Notes: generated by a model from the sequence alone, not told the origin. Positions 20,809-30,292 are shown, numbered from the stretch's first letter. The stretch: 64,000 nt of DNA from Cerrena zonata (GCA_038087015.1 JASBNA010000013.1:620001-684000); one strand, 5' to 3'. Numbers and translations are program-made.

Positions 20809-21729
20809 TTAATTGGCAACCATGAAGATCTCATTAAGGGCTTTGGCATCCATAACAGATGCTCTTTTTTGTTTGATCCATTTTGCTCGTGCTGATAATC
20901 TTGTGGCTACTTCTCTTGAAGGTTGACTCTTTGGTTTTAACATTTCTTCACGAGTAATTTCCTCCTTCTTTGCCTTCTTGTCTTCTTTATCCTTCTTTTC
21001 TTTCTTCTCTTTCTTTTCTTTCTTGTCTTTCTTGTCTTTCTTGTCTTTCTTGTCTTTCTTTTCCTTCTTTTCCTTCTTTTCCGTCTTTTCTTTCTTTTCC
21101 TTCTTTTCCTTCTTTTCTTTCTTTTCTTTCTTTTCTTTCTTTTCTGTTTTATCTTTCTTTTCCTTTTTTTCCTTCTTTTCAGATTTTTGTTTTATTTTCT
21201 CTGAATCTTCCTTTTTGCTTCTCTTTTTAGGGATTTCTTGATCATCGAAACTTCCTGTTCTCTTCTTAGTCTTAGTCTCTTTACCCAGGTCTTGAGACGC
21301 TATCAACTTCTTTGCATCGGCATCCCATGTACTTCTTAAAACATCACCTCTTACAAAATGTATTCCCCATTTCCCATTTATTATGTTATCCTTTCTTTGT
21401 CTCTCTAATTCGCTATTGATTTGATCTTCTTTACCATTTAATCTTCCCAATATCCTTTGGAAAACATCCAAACCGGCACACTCACCACTATCAAATTCGT
21501 CTTTCTTTTGCTTTTTGGCTAATTTTGCGCCTAGCCCAAGATTGTCATCCTTAATTGTGACTTTGACATGGGAGGTCATTGCATGTTGAACTAAACCAAG
21601 CCCTTTACCTGGTTCCCATCCTAATTTTTCTAAATATTGATGGCCAAATTTGTTGGTATCATTAGACCAATTTGTATTTCTAGGATCTAGCCCAAATCTT
21701 TGTTTCACTTTAGTACCCGCTAAACCCAT
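20809..21729 (-). CDS. PXR1: G-patch ribosome-biogenesis protein Pxr1/Gno1
   Basis: Pxr1 is a nucleolar cofactor of the helicase Prp43 in pre-rRNA and snoRNA processing and can inhibit telomerase. The 306-residue protein starts MGLAGTKVKQRFGLDPRNT, the conserved family N-terminus, followed by the G-patch at about 25-72 (LGWEPGKGLGL, NLGLGAKL). Then comes FQRILGRLNG, a segment of near-uninterrupted KKEK/KKDK repeats at about 170-255, and a conserved C-terminus (SAREVATRLSARAKW-like, here SREVATRLSARAKWIKQKR). Length is close to S. cerevisiae Pxr1 (271 aa), the difference being the lysine-rich repeat. The upstream region has a long A run (about 21806-21833) and GCGATG at 21838, a weak PAC-like match. 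Confidence 0.95.
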   Translation of the reverse strand: MGLAGTKVKQRFGLDPRNTNWSNDTNKFGHQYLEKLGWEPGKGLGLVQHAMTSHVKVTIKDDNLGLGAKLAKKQKKDEFDSGECAGLDVFQRILGRLNGKEDQINSELERQRKDNIINGKWGIHFVRGDVLRSTWDADAKKLIASQDLGKETKTKKRTGSFDDQEIPKKRSKKEDSEKIKQKSEKKEKKEKKDKTEKKEKKEKKEKKEKKEKKEKTEKKEKKEKKDKKDKKDKKDKKEKKEKKEKKDKEDKKAKKEEITREEMLKPKSQPSREVATRLSARAKWIKQKRASVMDAKALNEIFMVAN

Positions 21730-21955
21730 GACTATCCTTGAAATCGTTTGAAACGTAGAAATACGTAAATGAGTATAAAGAATAAGTTTAGAATATGAAA
21801 AAGAAGAAAAAAAAAAAAAAAAAAAAAAAAAAAGATAGCGATGTGCTCCTGCACAGTGTCTTCTTCACAGTGATTCTACATTTCTCTTTAGCACTTTAAA
21901 TTACTGATTATAACAAATAATAATACATAAAAGAAGGTCGTTATCATCATAAGCT

Positions 21956-24900
21956 TTATGGACCAAGCATTGAAAACCATTCCTCATTCACCCAATAAGC
22001 ATGGTTTTTCTTGATAATACAGCTAGTTTCAACTAGCCAACCAGTTACACTATCAAAATCTGGTTTATTCAAGATGACTTTCAACTTAGAATGAAGAATT
22101 TCATCGGTAATACCAGGTCTAAAAACTATAAGCTGAATTAAAGTTGATATGAGTTTGATCCAAAGCTGCGAGTTGATTTCACCATTCATGTCTAACCATA
22201 TTCTGGAACAAGCTTTTCCTAATGGGACTGGTTTGTTATTGAACATTGGTTCAAGGTGATCATTATTGCGGGTTACAACAATATCACAATTGAGAACTTC
22301 ACGATCTATAAGTCTCGATTCGTAGGTGTCGATCTTATAAGGTTTATTTATTCTTACCACCGATACTAACGAGTTTGATACCATTTGTAGAAGACATGCC
22401 ATTTCTCCATGTTGGATACCGTGGGATAGAATAAGACCTTTGGAGGACTTAGCGAAGTTGCTTAAAGTTTCCCTTAGCAGCTCAGCAAGGTTGAAAAATT
22501 TTGGGTGACAAATTTTTGTACTAAGTGCTGCTCTGAACCTTTCACTTAACATAAAACGAGTATTAGAATCTTCTAATGAAAAGTAAACCACCACTTTGTC
22601 ATTGATTAATTGGGTCATGACTTTTTCAATATCCTCTTGACTATGATTTTCCAAAAGTTTTTTCAGTTGATCTCCAGAGAAGTTTTCCTCTGAGGTAGCC
22701 ACGATAGATTTGATCAATGTCCTTAATTCTTCATATTCATCTGGTTTTATTGATTCATTTTCTTTGTAAGAGGCTACATAGGCCGATAAAATGAGCTCTT
22801 TCTGTCTCATAGAATTATCCTCCAATGTATCATAAAGATCGGTATCATTTTCATAGCTTTTCACTATATCATAATTTTCACGGTTTTGTTCAATTGTAGT
22901 GAAAAGAGGAGTTTTATCCACTATCTCCAATTCAGAGCTATCAAAGTCCCTCCAAAGATCTAAGAAAAACTGCAAGTCACAATCAATTAAATCTTTTTCG
23001 GAAATAAGGCCATTTGCAATACCTTTCATTACAATTTGCTCAAAAGACTGGGTTCCCCTTTCAAGGGCCGCTTGACCACCAATAATTCTTCTGGTAGAAT
23101 TCCATTTCCTTTTAGCTTCTTTTGCATTATTGATTCCAATAAAACTTCCAATTTCTTCGAAATCAAGAGCTGTTTTTCTGAGGCTCTTACGAATAATAAC
23201 AGCTCTAAACAATATTGTTGCGTCTGACTTGTCAAATTTAAGGGTAGAACGAAATTTTCTCATCTTCGGAGCTGAAACAAACATACTTTTCTTCTTCTTT
23301 TTAGTTCCTGGTTTTCTTCTACCTTTAGAAACCACTGATAAAAGAGGATCGTTTTGAGATGTAGAAGAAAAATCATTTTCATCTCCTTCAGCATTTGCAG
23401 CTGTTCTTTTAATTTTTCTTTTACGTTTACCACTAGACTCCTTATTGTTTTCGCCATCTGGATCCTCTTTAACTTTGGTTTTACGAGATTTTCTCTTGCT
23501 TGCTTTCTCGAGTTGATGGTTATCCTTACTGTTAAGGGATTTGAGTCTATTCTTACCTATGTTCGAACTAGCCAACGAATCTTTGGAGAAAATATGAAGA
23601 GTCTTATTGACAGTTTTGGGTAAAGCAGCCTGGCTTCCATGAGTTTTTTCATTAATACATTTAGTCTTTACTTTTTCTAAAGTTTCTGGAGACGGGTTTA
23701 AACCTTTCAAAATGAGTAGCTTTTTATGAAAGGTTAAAGTACCTCTCGTTATAACAAACGGCTCAACTTCAAGGGTTTCATTTTTGATTAATTCTGAGAT
23801 ATCCCTAGCAATTGTTTTATTATCAGTTGTTTGTTTATTACCCAATGCAACATCAATGTCACGTACGAAATTAGATGAAGTATACTGAACTCCACCATTT
23901 TTCTTGATCAAATCTACTATGCACTCTCTTCTTTTCAACGATTTTATGGATATAGATTTATCACTTGTAGGTATAGGGGTTGGATTAGTAACACGATTCT
24001 TCTTACTCGGTCCTTTCTTAACGATTCTTGGAGCAGGCATATCAGCAGCCTTGATGTGGTAAATTGTTTCTTCAATTGGGTTAGATTCTGCGATTGGCTC
24101 ATCATGTTGCTGTTGTTGCTGCTCTTGTTTTAGTTGTTGTTGGTGAGATATTTCTTCTTGTCTTTTCATTTCCTCTTGTTTTTCTCTTTCTTCTTCTTCA
24201 GCTTTTTGTTTTAATTCAGCAGCGGTAGGTCTTCCTCTACCTCTTTTCTGTCTCTTTGTTGTTTCAGGAGTAGTGGAAGAAGTTTGTCTTTTCTTTTCCG
24301 GAGCCTTCTTTTCCATTACTTTCTTTTCTAGTAAGGGACCAGTGATAGGTTTGATTTTAGTTAAGAATTTTTGATTCAATTTTGGTAAGTTAAGTTTTTG
24401 AATTGTATCTTTAATTGGTTTTTCATTGGCTGGTTTAGCATCTTGAGCATCAACAAATTCACGAGCAAAAAGACGGATAAATTTATATTTACCTTCAGAG
24501 TCATAAATTCTCACCACGGTTAAATTTTGATTTGGGTCATTATAATTTTTTATTAATTTTAATCTTTTCCCATCACTAGTGAAACTACAAAAAGATTCAA
24601 GGAATCGATTGAAAGGTCTATAATAATGGATTCCAGTTAATTCTCTAGCAAAATCCATAATTGTAGTACCCAGAGAACCTTTAGAAGCAATGAATTGGAA
24701 AGTTTGATTTGTTAAGGGGAAGATTCTATTATAACGAGGAATTAAATCATCAGTATTTTGATCCGGATCATCCTCGTCAGTAAATTCTGTGAAATCCATT
24801 AAAGAAGCATCATCAACTAAATCCTCATCATCTTTTGGTAAAGATTTAAGAAATTTTATACAGTAAATGAATTTATTTTCATCTAATTCTGGGATATTGA

Positions 24901-25723
24901 CAAGAATTTTCTTAATATAACCTGATTTCTCAAGACCTTGACATAGAGAATTGTAAAAAATCCTCGATGTGCGATCATTATTTAGGTTTAATTCGAATTT
25001 TAAATCTCTAAAACCCCTGATTTGATCGGGAGCAGATTTAACTGCATTCATGATCTGATTTCTAACCGATTTGATACTGATATTAAAGGGAAGAGCATCG
25101 TGTTTTCCATCATCAACTGAATTGGAAGAAGATTCAAAACTATCAGCCGAAAATTTCACATGAACTGACTTAGTCGTATGAACTTTTAAACTAGACTCAT
25201 AAAAACTAGACTTATTAATAAAGCCCATTTCTTCTAATTTTTTCAACCTACCACCAATGGATCTTGGATCTTGGCCCGATAGTTTACATAGCGTAGGAGT
25301 GATCACTCCACTTGGACCAAATTTTGCAATTACACATAGTAATTGGAAGGGTAAGTCACCCAATTGAGTTTTAATCTGAGAATAATTATCGGTCATGGTT
25401 AAATGCTTCCATTGGGTGTCGGAGCTTGGATACACTTGTAACGATTCTTCTGAAACCCCTGTTTCATTGAACATGTCGGGGTATTTCGGGGTAACTGCTT
25501 GTTGAATGTTATTGTGATGGATCACCAAGTCATCGGCGGCGGCATCCTTGAAGAACAACCACAGCCAGATGATTTGTTTCTGGAAGTCATCAATTGAGTC
25601 CAGGTCGAGTTTGGCGGCCACCTCCCTCCATAGTTCCAGAAGCAGCAAGCCTGTCTGGCCCGAGAACGCCAATGTGGTGAGGATGTGAGAGACCAACTCT
25701 GCTGGCGGACAAAGCGATGCCAT
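21956..25723 (-). CDS. TFC3: TFIIIC subunit tau138, B-box binding
   Basis: Tfc3 recognises the B box of tRNA genes for RNA polymerase III initiation. The 1,255-residue product carries the winged-helix B-block domain at about 115-185 (SGQDPRSIGGRLKKLEEMGF matches the family's GQDPRSV-GR-KK pattern) and ends VNEEWFSMLGP, like S. cerevisiae VNHNWYSIYEST. The middle has basic and Gln/Glu-rich linkers (AT-hook-like KRGRGRP). S. cerevisiae Tfc3 is 1,160 aa. The frame is open to 25750 but the first ATG is at 25723 (MASLCPPAELV), which I use. Two CTG codons (25643-25645, 25637-25639) in the N-terminal helix fall where S. cerevisiae has Thr and Asn, which favours CTG as Ser. S. cerevisiae TFC3 is YAL001C, next to CEN1. 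Confidence 0.95.
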   Translation of the reverse strand: MASLCPPAELVSHILTTLAFSGQTGLLLLELWREVAAKLDLDSIDDFQKQIIWLWLFFKDAAADDLVIHHNNIQQAVTPKYPDMFNETGVSEESLQVYPSSDTQWKHLTMTDNYSQIKTQLGDLPFQLLCVIAKFGPSGVITPTLCKLSGQDPRSIGGRLKKLEEMGFINKSSFYESSLKVHTTKSVHVKFSADSFESSSNSVDDGKHDALPFNISIKSVRNQIMNAVKSAPDQIRGFRDLKFELNLNNDRTSRIFYNSLCQGLEKSGYIKKILVNIPELDENKFIYCIKFLKSLPKDDEDLVDDASLMDFTEFTDEDDPDQNTDDLIPRYNRIFPLTNQTFQFIASKGSLGTTIMDFARELTGIHYYRPFNRFLESFCSFTSDGKRLKLIKNYNDPNQNLTVVRIYDSEGKYKFIRLFAREFVDAQDAKPANEKPIKDTIQKLNLPKLNQKFLTKIKPITGPLLEKKVMEKKAPEKKRQTSSTTPETTKRQKRGRGRPTAAELKQKAEEEEREKQEEMKRQEEISHQQQLKQEQQQQQHDEPIAESNPIEETIYHIKAADMPAPRIVKKGPSKKNRVTNPTPIPTSDKSISIKSLKRRECIVDLIKKNGGVQYTSSNFVRDIDVALGNKQTTDNKTIARDISELIKNETLEVEPFVITRGTLTFHKKLLILKGLNPSPETLEKVKTKCINEKTHGSQAALPKTVNKTLHIFSKDSLASSNIGKNRLKSLNSKDNHQLEKASKRKSRKTKVKEDPDGENNKESSGKRKRKIKRTAANAEGDENDFSSTSQNDPLLSVVSKGRRKPGTKKKKKSMFVSAPKMRKFRSTLKFDKSDATILFRAVIIRKSLRKTALDFEEIGSFIGINNAKEAKRKWNSTRRIIGGQAALERGTQSFEQIVMKGIANGLISEKDLIDCDLQFFLDLWRDFDSSELEIVDKTPLFTTIEQNRENYDIVKSYENDTDLYDTLEDNSMRQKELILSAYVASYKENESIKPDEYEELRTLIKSIVATSEENFSGDQLKKLLENHSQEDIEKVMTQLINDKVVVYFSLEDSNTRFMLSERFRAALSTKICHPKFFNLAELLRETLSNFAKSSKGLILSHGIQHGEMACLLQMVSNSLVSVVRINKPYKIDTYESRLIDREVLNCDIVVTRNNDHLEPMFNNKPVPLGKACSRIWLDMNGEINSQLWIKLISTLIQLIVFRPGITDEILHSKLKVILNKPDFDSVTGWLVETSCIIKKNHAYWVNEEWFSMLGP

Positions 25724-25810
25724 ATCAATTGGTAGTACGTGCCGTATCAAGTAAAAGAAGACAAACGTGTAAGAATGGAAATGTGTAGCCGTAAAAGTGT
25801 AGATGGGTTG

Positions 25811-25858
25811 ATATTTATATATTTATATATTTATATATTTATATATTTATATATTTAT
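25811..25858. repeat. Microsatellite, six perfect copies of ATATTTAT
   Basis: Six uninterrupted 8-base units lie between TFC3 and EFM5, about 90 bases upstream of the TFC3 ATG. Confidence 0.95.
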
Positions 25859-25913
25859 AAATGTGTAGGTTTAGATGTGTAGGTTTATCCCGGCGGGTAA
25901 TCTGAAGGTGGTG

Positions 25914-25962
25914 AAATGTCGCGGGGCGCGTAGAAAATGTCGCGCGAGCAATAAATGTCGCG
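25914..25962. promoter_or_regulatory. Three direct copies of AAATGTCGCG
   Basis: Exact decamers at 25914-25923, 25935-25944 and 25953-25962, spaced 21 and 18 bases apart (about two helical turns), in a CG-rich stretch of an AT-rich promoter. This looks like a cluster of protein-binding sites; the factor is not known to me. The CGCG cores recall Rsc3-type sites. Confidence 0.6.
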
Positions 25963-26191
25963 GTGTCTCAAATTTTGCTACCAAAATAAAAAAAAGCTTT
26001 TTTTACCCCGTAAAACAAAGAGAAAAAGAAAAGAAAAAAAGCCTAACAAAAAAGAAAAAAGCCTAACAAAACAAAAAAAAAAAAAAAGAAAAAAAAAGAA
26101 AGACATCGAGAAAAGTATAAAATTTTGCATTTTGATGAAATTTTTAAGTCTTTAATTCCTTTCTTCTTCATAGGATAATACTTGAGATAGT

Positions 26192-26923
26192 ATGGACTCG
26201 GATGACGAACCCTTAACTTTATCGGTGCACGCGTTAGCGGCTCTTCAAGAATTCAAACAAGAAGAACAACAACGAGTAGAACATTTTGAATCGTTGTATA
26301 AGAAATCCGAAGAAGAATTCGAAGACAAGGTTAGCATTGATGCTTTTAAAGAAGATTGGCAACTCTCGCAGTTCTGGTACGAAGACGAGACCGCCGAAAT
26401 CTTAGGAAGAGCGTTATTAGAAGGAGCGGACGAAAATACCGTTATTGCAATTGCAAGTGCTCCTTCGGTTTATGCAGCTATTAAAAAATTACCGCAAGAT
26501 CAAATTCCAACAAAGCATATTTATTTATTTGAATACGATAAGAGATTTGAGGTTTTGGCCGGTAAGGATCATTTCTATTTCTATGATTATAATCACCCAA
26601 ATGATATACCATCCAAGTTGTATCAAAAATGCCATCGAGTATTGATTGATCCTCCATTTTTGGAAGACGACTGCCAGGCCAATTCTGCAGTGGCTGCTCA
26701 TAATCTTTTGACAAAAGATAAATCGGCCAAAACTAAATTGGGCGATTTACAATATAAGCTTGTCTCTTCTACGGGAGAAAGAATGAGACATGTCATTGCT
26801 GAAAACTATCCTGGCTCTCACATAACCGACTTCTACCCCCAGCATAAAAACGGTTTGAGTAATGAGTTTAGGTGTTATGCTACTTTCGAGTGTTCTCTCT
26901 GGAAGTTTTCTGACGACAACTAA
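26192..26923 (+). CDS. EFM5: Protein-lysine methyltransferase Efm5 (eEF1A Lys79)
   Basis: Efm5 (YGR001C; EEF1AKMT1 in animals) trimethylates Lys79 of elongation factor eEF1A in the cytosol. The 243-residue protein has the family start (DDEPLTLSVHALAALQEF), QLSQFWYEDETA, an AdoMet-binding core and the catalytic DPPF motif at about 153-156 (LIDPPFLEDDC), which earlier led to its misannotation as an adenine DNA methylase. The C-terminus (SNEFRCYATFECSLWKF) is also typical. Length matches S. cerevisiae Efm5 (248 aa). EFB1, which encodes another elongation-factor subunit, follows 371 bases downstream. In S. cerevisiae it is the first ORF right of CEN7. Confidence 0.95.
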   Translation: MDSDDEPLTLSVHALAALQEFKQEEQQRVEHFESLYKKSEEEFEDKVSIDAFKEDWQLSQFWYEDETAEILGRALLEGADENTVIAIASAPSVYAAIKKLPQDQIPTKHIYLFEYDKRFEVLAGKDHFYFYDYNHPNDIPSKLYQKCHRVLIDPPFLEDDCQANSAVAAHNLLTKDKSAKTKLGDLQYKLVSSTGERMRHVIAENYPGSHITDFYPQHKNGLSNEFRCYATFECSLWKFSDDN

Positions 26924-26964
26924 TTTCTGTTTAATACATGCTTGCTTTAAACTGCTGTAGTACC

Positions 26965-27021
26965 ATATGTATGTATATATATATATATATATGTATGTAT
27001 ATATATATATATGTATATATA
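26965..27021. repeat. (TA)n / TGTA microsatellite
   Basis: Alternating TA dinucleotides interrupted by TGTATG units, about 57 bases, just 3' of EFM5. Confidence 0.9.
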
Positions 27022-27147
27022 CTGGTGTGGTGTACTGGTGTTTTATTGGGTTACCCGCATTGGGGTGTGTGCTCAGATTTACTGTTAGTGTTGTTAGTGT
27101 TTGGGTGCTCATCACGGGTAATTGTGAGCACATCCCTCCCACGTTAA

Positions 27148-27155
27148 AGCCCTAA
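27148..27155 (+). promoter_or_regulatory. Tbf1-like site AGCCCTAA
   Basis: Matches ARCCCTAA, the Tbf1 recognition core, 140 bases before the EFB1 ATG. Tbf1 serves ribosomal-protein promoters in Candida-like yeasts, so its use at a translation-factor gene is plausible but unproven. Confidence 0.4.
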
Positions 27156-27294
27156 TAAAAGATTTAGTGAGAAGTTCACCACCATCGATTTTGGTGGAAA
27201 ATTTTTCTTTTTTATTTCATCGTTTTTCATTTCTGTTCATATAAATTGATCTTTTAAACTTTTCTTTGATCAATAATTCATAATCTCATATAAA

Positions 27295-28153
27295 ATGTCT
27301 TTCACTGATTTCTCTAAAGTTGAAGCTATTAAATCCTTAAATGAATTTTTAGCTGATAAATCTTACATTGAAGGGTATGTTTCTTTTATTTCATTTACTT
27401 TGATTTGATTCAATTGGGGAAAGGTAATTATAATGATGATCATAATCTTTGGTCCGTGTTTATGAGGTGGATTCAAGACCCACCGTGTGAGTGACAAAGA
27501 AGATTCAAATCTATTTACTGATTTATTACTTTATATTTTTTGGAAGAAGAAAAAAATCATTGATTAAAGGAAAAATTTCATTTACTAACATTTTTTTTAG
27601 TACTTCTGCTACCCAAGCTGACGTTACCGTCTACAAAGCTTTCCAAAAAGAATACCCACAATTCGCCAGATGGTTCAACCACATTGCTTCTTTCACTGAA
27701 GAATTCGACACTTTACCAGCCGGTAAAGTTCCAGCTGGTGAATCTGCCGCTGCCGCTGAAGATGATGATGATGAAGTCGATTTATTCGGTTCTGATGATG
27801 AAGTTGATGAAGAAGCTGAAAAAGTCAAAGCTGAAAGAGTTGCTCAATACGCTGCTAAAAAAGCTGCTAAAGGTCCAAAACCAGCTGCTAAATCTATTGT
27901 TACCTTGGATGTTAAACCATGGGATGATGAAACCGATTTAGAAGAATTATTAGCTAATGTTAAAAGCATCAACTTTGATGGTTTAACCTGGGGTGCTCAC
28001 CAATGGGTCAGTGTTGGTTTCGGTATCAAAAAATTAACCATCAACTTGGTTGTTGAAGATGAAAAAGTTTCCGTTTCTGACTTACAAGAAGCTGTTGAAG
28101 AAGATGAAGATCACGTTCAATCCACCGATGTTGTTGCTATGCAAAAATTATAA
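27295..28153 (+). CDS. EFB1: Translation elongation factor eEF1B-alpha (guanine-nucleotide exchange factor), two exons
   Basis: This factor recharges eEF1A with GTP. Exon 1 is 27295-27374 ([20 protein letters not shown] start), the intron is 27375-27600, and exon 2 is 27601-28153, giving 210 residues (S. cerevisiae 206). The donor is GTATGT, the branch point TACTAAC is at 27583-27589 and the acceptor is TTTAG. The protein has the short N-terminal domain, an acidic hinge ([15 protein letters not shown], a CK2-type site) and the C-terminal exchange domain at about 120-210 ending VVAMQKL. Codon use is strongly biased, as expected for a very highly expressed gene. The intron position and its snoRNA cargo are as in S. 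cerevisiae EFB1. S. cerevisiae EFB1 is YAL003W, near TFC3 and CEN1. Confidence 0.97.
27424..27529 (+). ncRNA. SNR18: Intronic C/D-box snoRNA, U18 (snR18) homologue
   Basis: Inside the EFB1 intron a 5-bp terminal stem (GTAAT 27424-27428 with ATTAC 27525-27529) encloses a C box ATGATGA (27433-27439) and a D box CTGA (27518-27521). The guide TTGGTCCGTGTTT (27449-27461) is complementary to the conserved 25S sequence AAACACGGACCAA and is followed directly by a D'-like ATGA. The fifth base from that box pairs with the A that corresponds to yeast Am649, next to Cm650, the known U18 targets. The length (about 106 nt) and host intron match S. cerevisiae snR18. Confidence 0.92.
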
Positions 28154-28322
28154 GCGTGTTTTCTTTTTCTAATTCCTCAATTGTATAGATACTTAATTTG
28201 TATAATTTAGTCAATATTGATATTGTCTTATTTCAAATCTAATGAACAGAAAATAAAAAAAGAAAAAATAAAATTAAAATATGTACTAATACTCTATAAT
28301 GGGAGATACTCGACTCCTTCAT

Positions 28323-30292
28323 CTAACCAATCAGTAAGAACCTCTTCTTGGCTCTTCCTTCTTCCCAAACTTTATTAACAATATTTCGAAGTGAGTGAAG
28401 AGTACCCATTTGTGCATTACGATATAACGTATCCATAAAAGTTGTCAATTTACTCTTTTCATAGGGAGTACGACATGCACATCCCATTGCATACACCGGC
28501 CAAACCATTTGAGTTACCGTTGGTGATAATGAATCCATTGATCCATAAACATCAATAAATTCATGAAGTACAAATTCAATTGTTTTTTCCCAATTTTCTG
28601 GCTTAACGGTTCTTAATAATGTAACATAAACTGCAAGTGACCAACATTGAGCTCCTTTTAATTTTAAAATATATGTTTCTCCTCCTGTTCCAATTGGAAT
28701 ATAATCTCGATAATTAAATAGTTCAATCTTAATTCGATCAAAGTTATCTTGAATTAATTCCACATCGAATTCATCATCCTCTAAATCATATAGTTCATGT
28801 CTTAATACACAGACTTTGGCCATTGCCCTGAAAACTTCTCCTGGACATCCCATCATACTTAATGTAGATATATCTTCGTCTTTCGATCCATACCATTCAG
28901 GATTAGTAAATGGTAATCGACATTCAGGAGACACAATGGCACTAACAGTATCATACCATGAAAGAACAACAACTAATGATCTCTTTTTATCATTCCTCAT
29001 TAAACTTTCATAAAATGCAGAATTTTCACAAATAGTTGCAAAAACTTTGAAAAAAAATTTCGATACCGAACTCACTCCCTTTTCTAAAACAGCAAATAGT
29101 AAATGAACATTTATAAGTACTAATATTACAAAAGAACTTACTAACCGATTTGGTGAATCTTGTTCTTCCTCTTGAGATTCATTATTGCCTAAATTCCCCT
29201 TTTCTTTTTCTTTATGGATTATATTTTTGAATTGATTATCTAATTCCAATGTCTCTTCAAATTGAGAATTATCTGATGCAATATATCGAATTAAATACCC
29301 CATAGTATTATTTATATGAGCCATTCCTTTTTTATAATATTCATTCCCCCCTTTTCTACTTTCATAAATATGAATACATGCAAGTGATATAAAACAACTT
29401 CTAGCAATATCAAAGTCACAATATTTTAACGCTAAATCTGGCCATGGTGAATTAGGATGTGCGTCTAATAAAGGTAGAAGGTTTTTGAAAAAATGTCTCA
29501 ACATCATATTTTCTTCTTCATAAGATAATGAATATAATGAAGATTCATTTTTCTCTAGAGACTCAACATTATCTTTAGTTAATTCTTTTTGATTCGAATC
29601 CGAATCAGATTGATCTACTCCATTCAACCCTGAGTCATTAACATTTGAATCAGCCAATTCAGTTGAAACATTTTTTGAAATCATGGAATTATCTTCATTA
29701 GATTCATTAGCTTCATGGTAATTGAATCCAGGGGTAACACCTTTCATATCGGAAACGACAGAATTATGAAAGCTGAAAGCCTCAAATTTAGTCGAATTGA
29801 TGAGATTTTCTAAATCTTCGAAAAGTAATGCCCCAAATTGTTCTAAATTTTTATTTGAATTTTTAATATTCATGGGAGTCATGTTTTCTTCATTGGAGCT
29901 TTTATGTTCTTCAGTTTGCGACTCGATCGTCTTTGTTTCCAGAGGAGCCGGTGTTAGAATACCCAGCCTCAATTGAGGATCTACCATATCTTGAACCGGG
30001 GATGCTTGTTTTATTGGTTCATTTTCAATCTTTAGTTCATTCTTCTTAGAGTTATTCTTTTTAGACTTGGACAGACTCCTATTTATATCAAAGAAAAGAC
30101 GGAGTCCATATCCTTCACATTTCCTATTAGTCTTGGTGCAATTGTTGCACACTGGTTTTGTTTCATCACACTTTCTATGCCTTCAAGATTAAAAATGTTA
30201 GTAATTTGATTGGAAAAAGAATCGAATAATGCTAGCACATACCTTTTCTTGCAGGTCCAGCACCCAGTTCTAACTCTTGTTATTTTTGCCAT
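28323..30292 (-). CDS. Zn(II)2Cys6 transcription factor, two exons
   Basis: Exon 1 is 30292-30243 (ATG to within the zinc cluster), the intron is 30242-30181 (62 bases; GTATGT donor, TACTAAC branch point, GAAG acceptor), and exon 2 is 30180-28323, for 635 residues. Splicing rebuilds a perfect C-x2-C-x6-C-x6-C-x2-C-x6-C cluster: GCWTCKKRHRKC, then DETKPVC, NNC and TKTNRKC. A basic linker follows, an acidic Ser/Asn/Glu-rich region runs to about 210, and the remainder is a helical fungal regulatory domain (for example HFFKNLLPLLDAHPNSPWP). The GCWTC...GYGLRL context recalls the Arg81-like group, but the target genes cannot be told. It is the last protein gene before the 9.4-kb gene desert and is transcribed away from it. 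Confidence 0.88.

Larger units (their letters stand above)
25724..26191. promoter_or_regulatory. Divergent promoter TFC3 / EFM5
   Basis: These 468 bases contain, from left to right, an 8-bp microsatellite, a 13-bp direct repeat (ATGTGTAGGTTTA at 25861-25873 and 25875-25887), three AAATGTCGCG copies, and a purine-rich A tract up to the EFM5 start. Confidence 0.7.
26924..27294. other. Intergenic EFM5 / EFB1 with TA microsatellite and EFB1 promoter
   Basis: 371 bases: EFM5 3' end, an alternating TA tract and the strong EFB1 promoter, which contains a GGGTTACCCGC element near 27048 and a Tbf1-like site at 27148. Confidence 0.6.
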
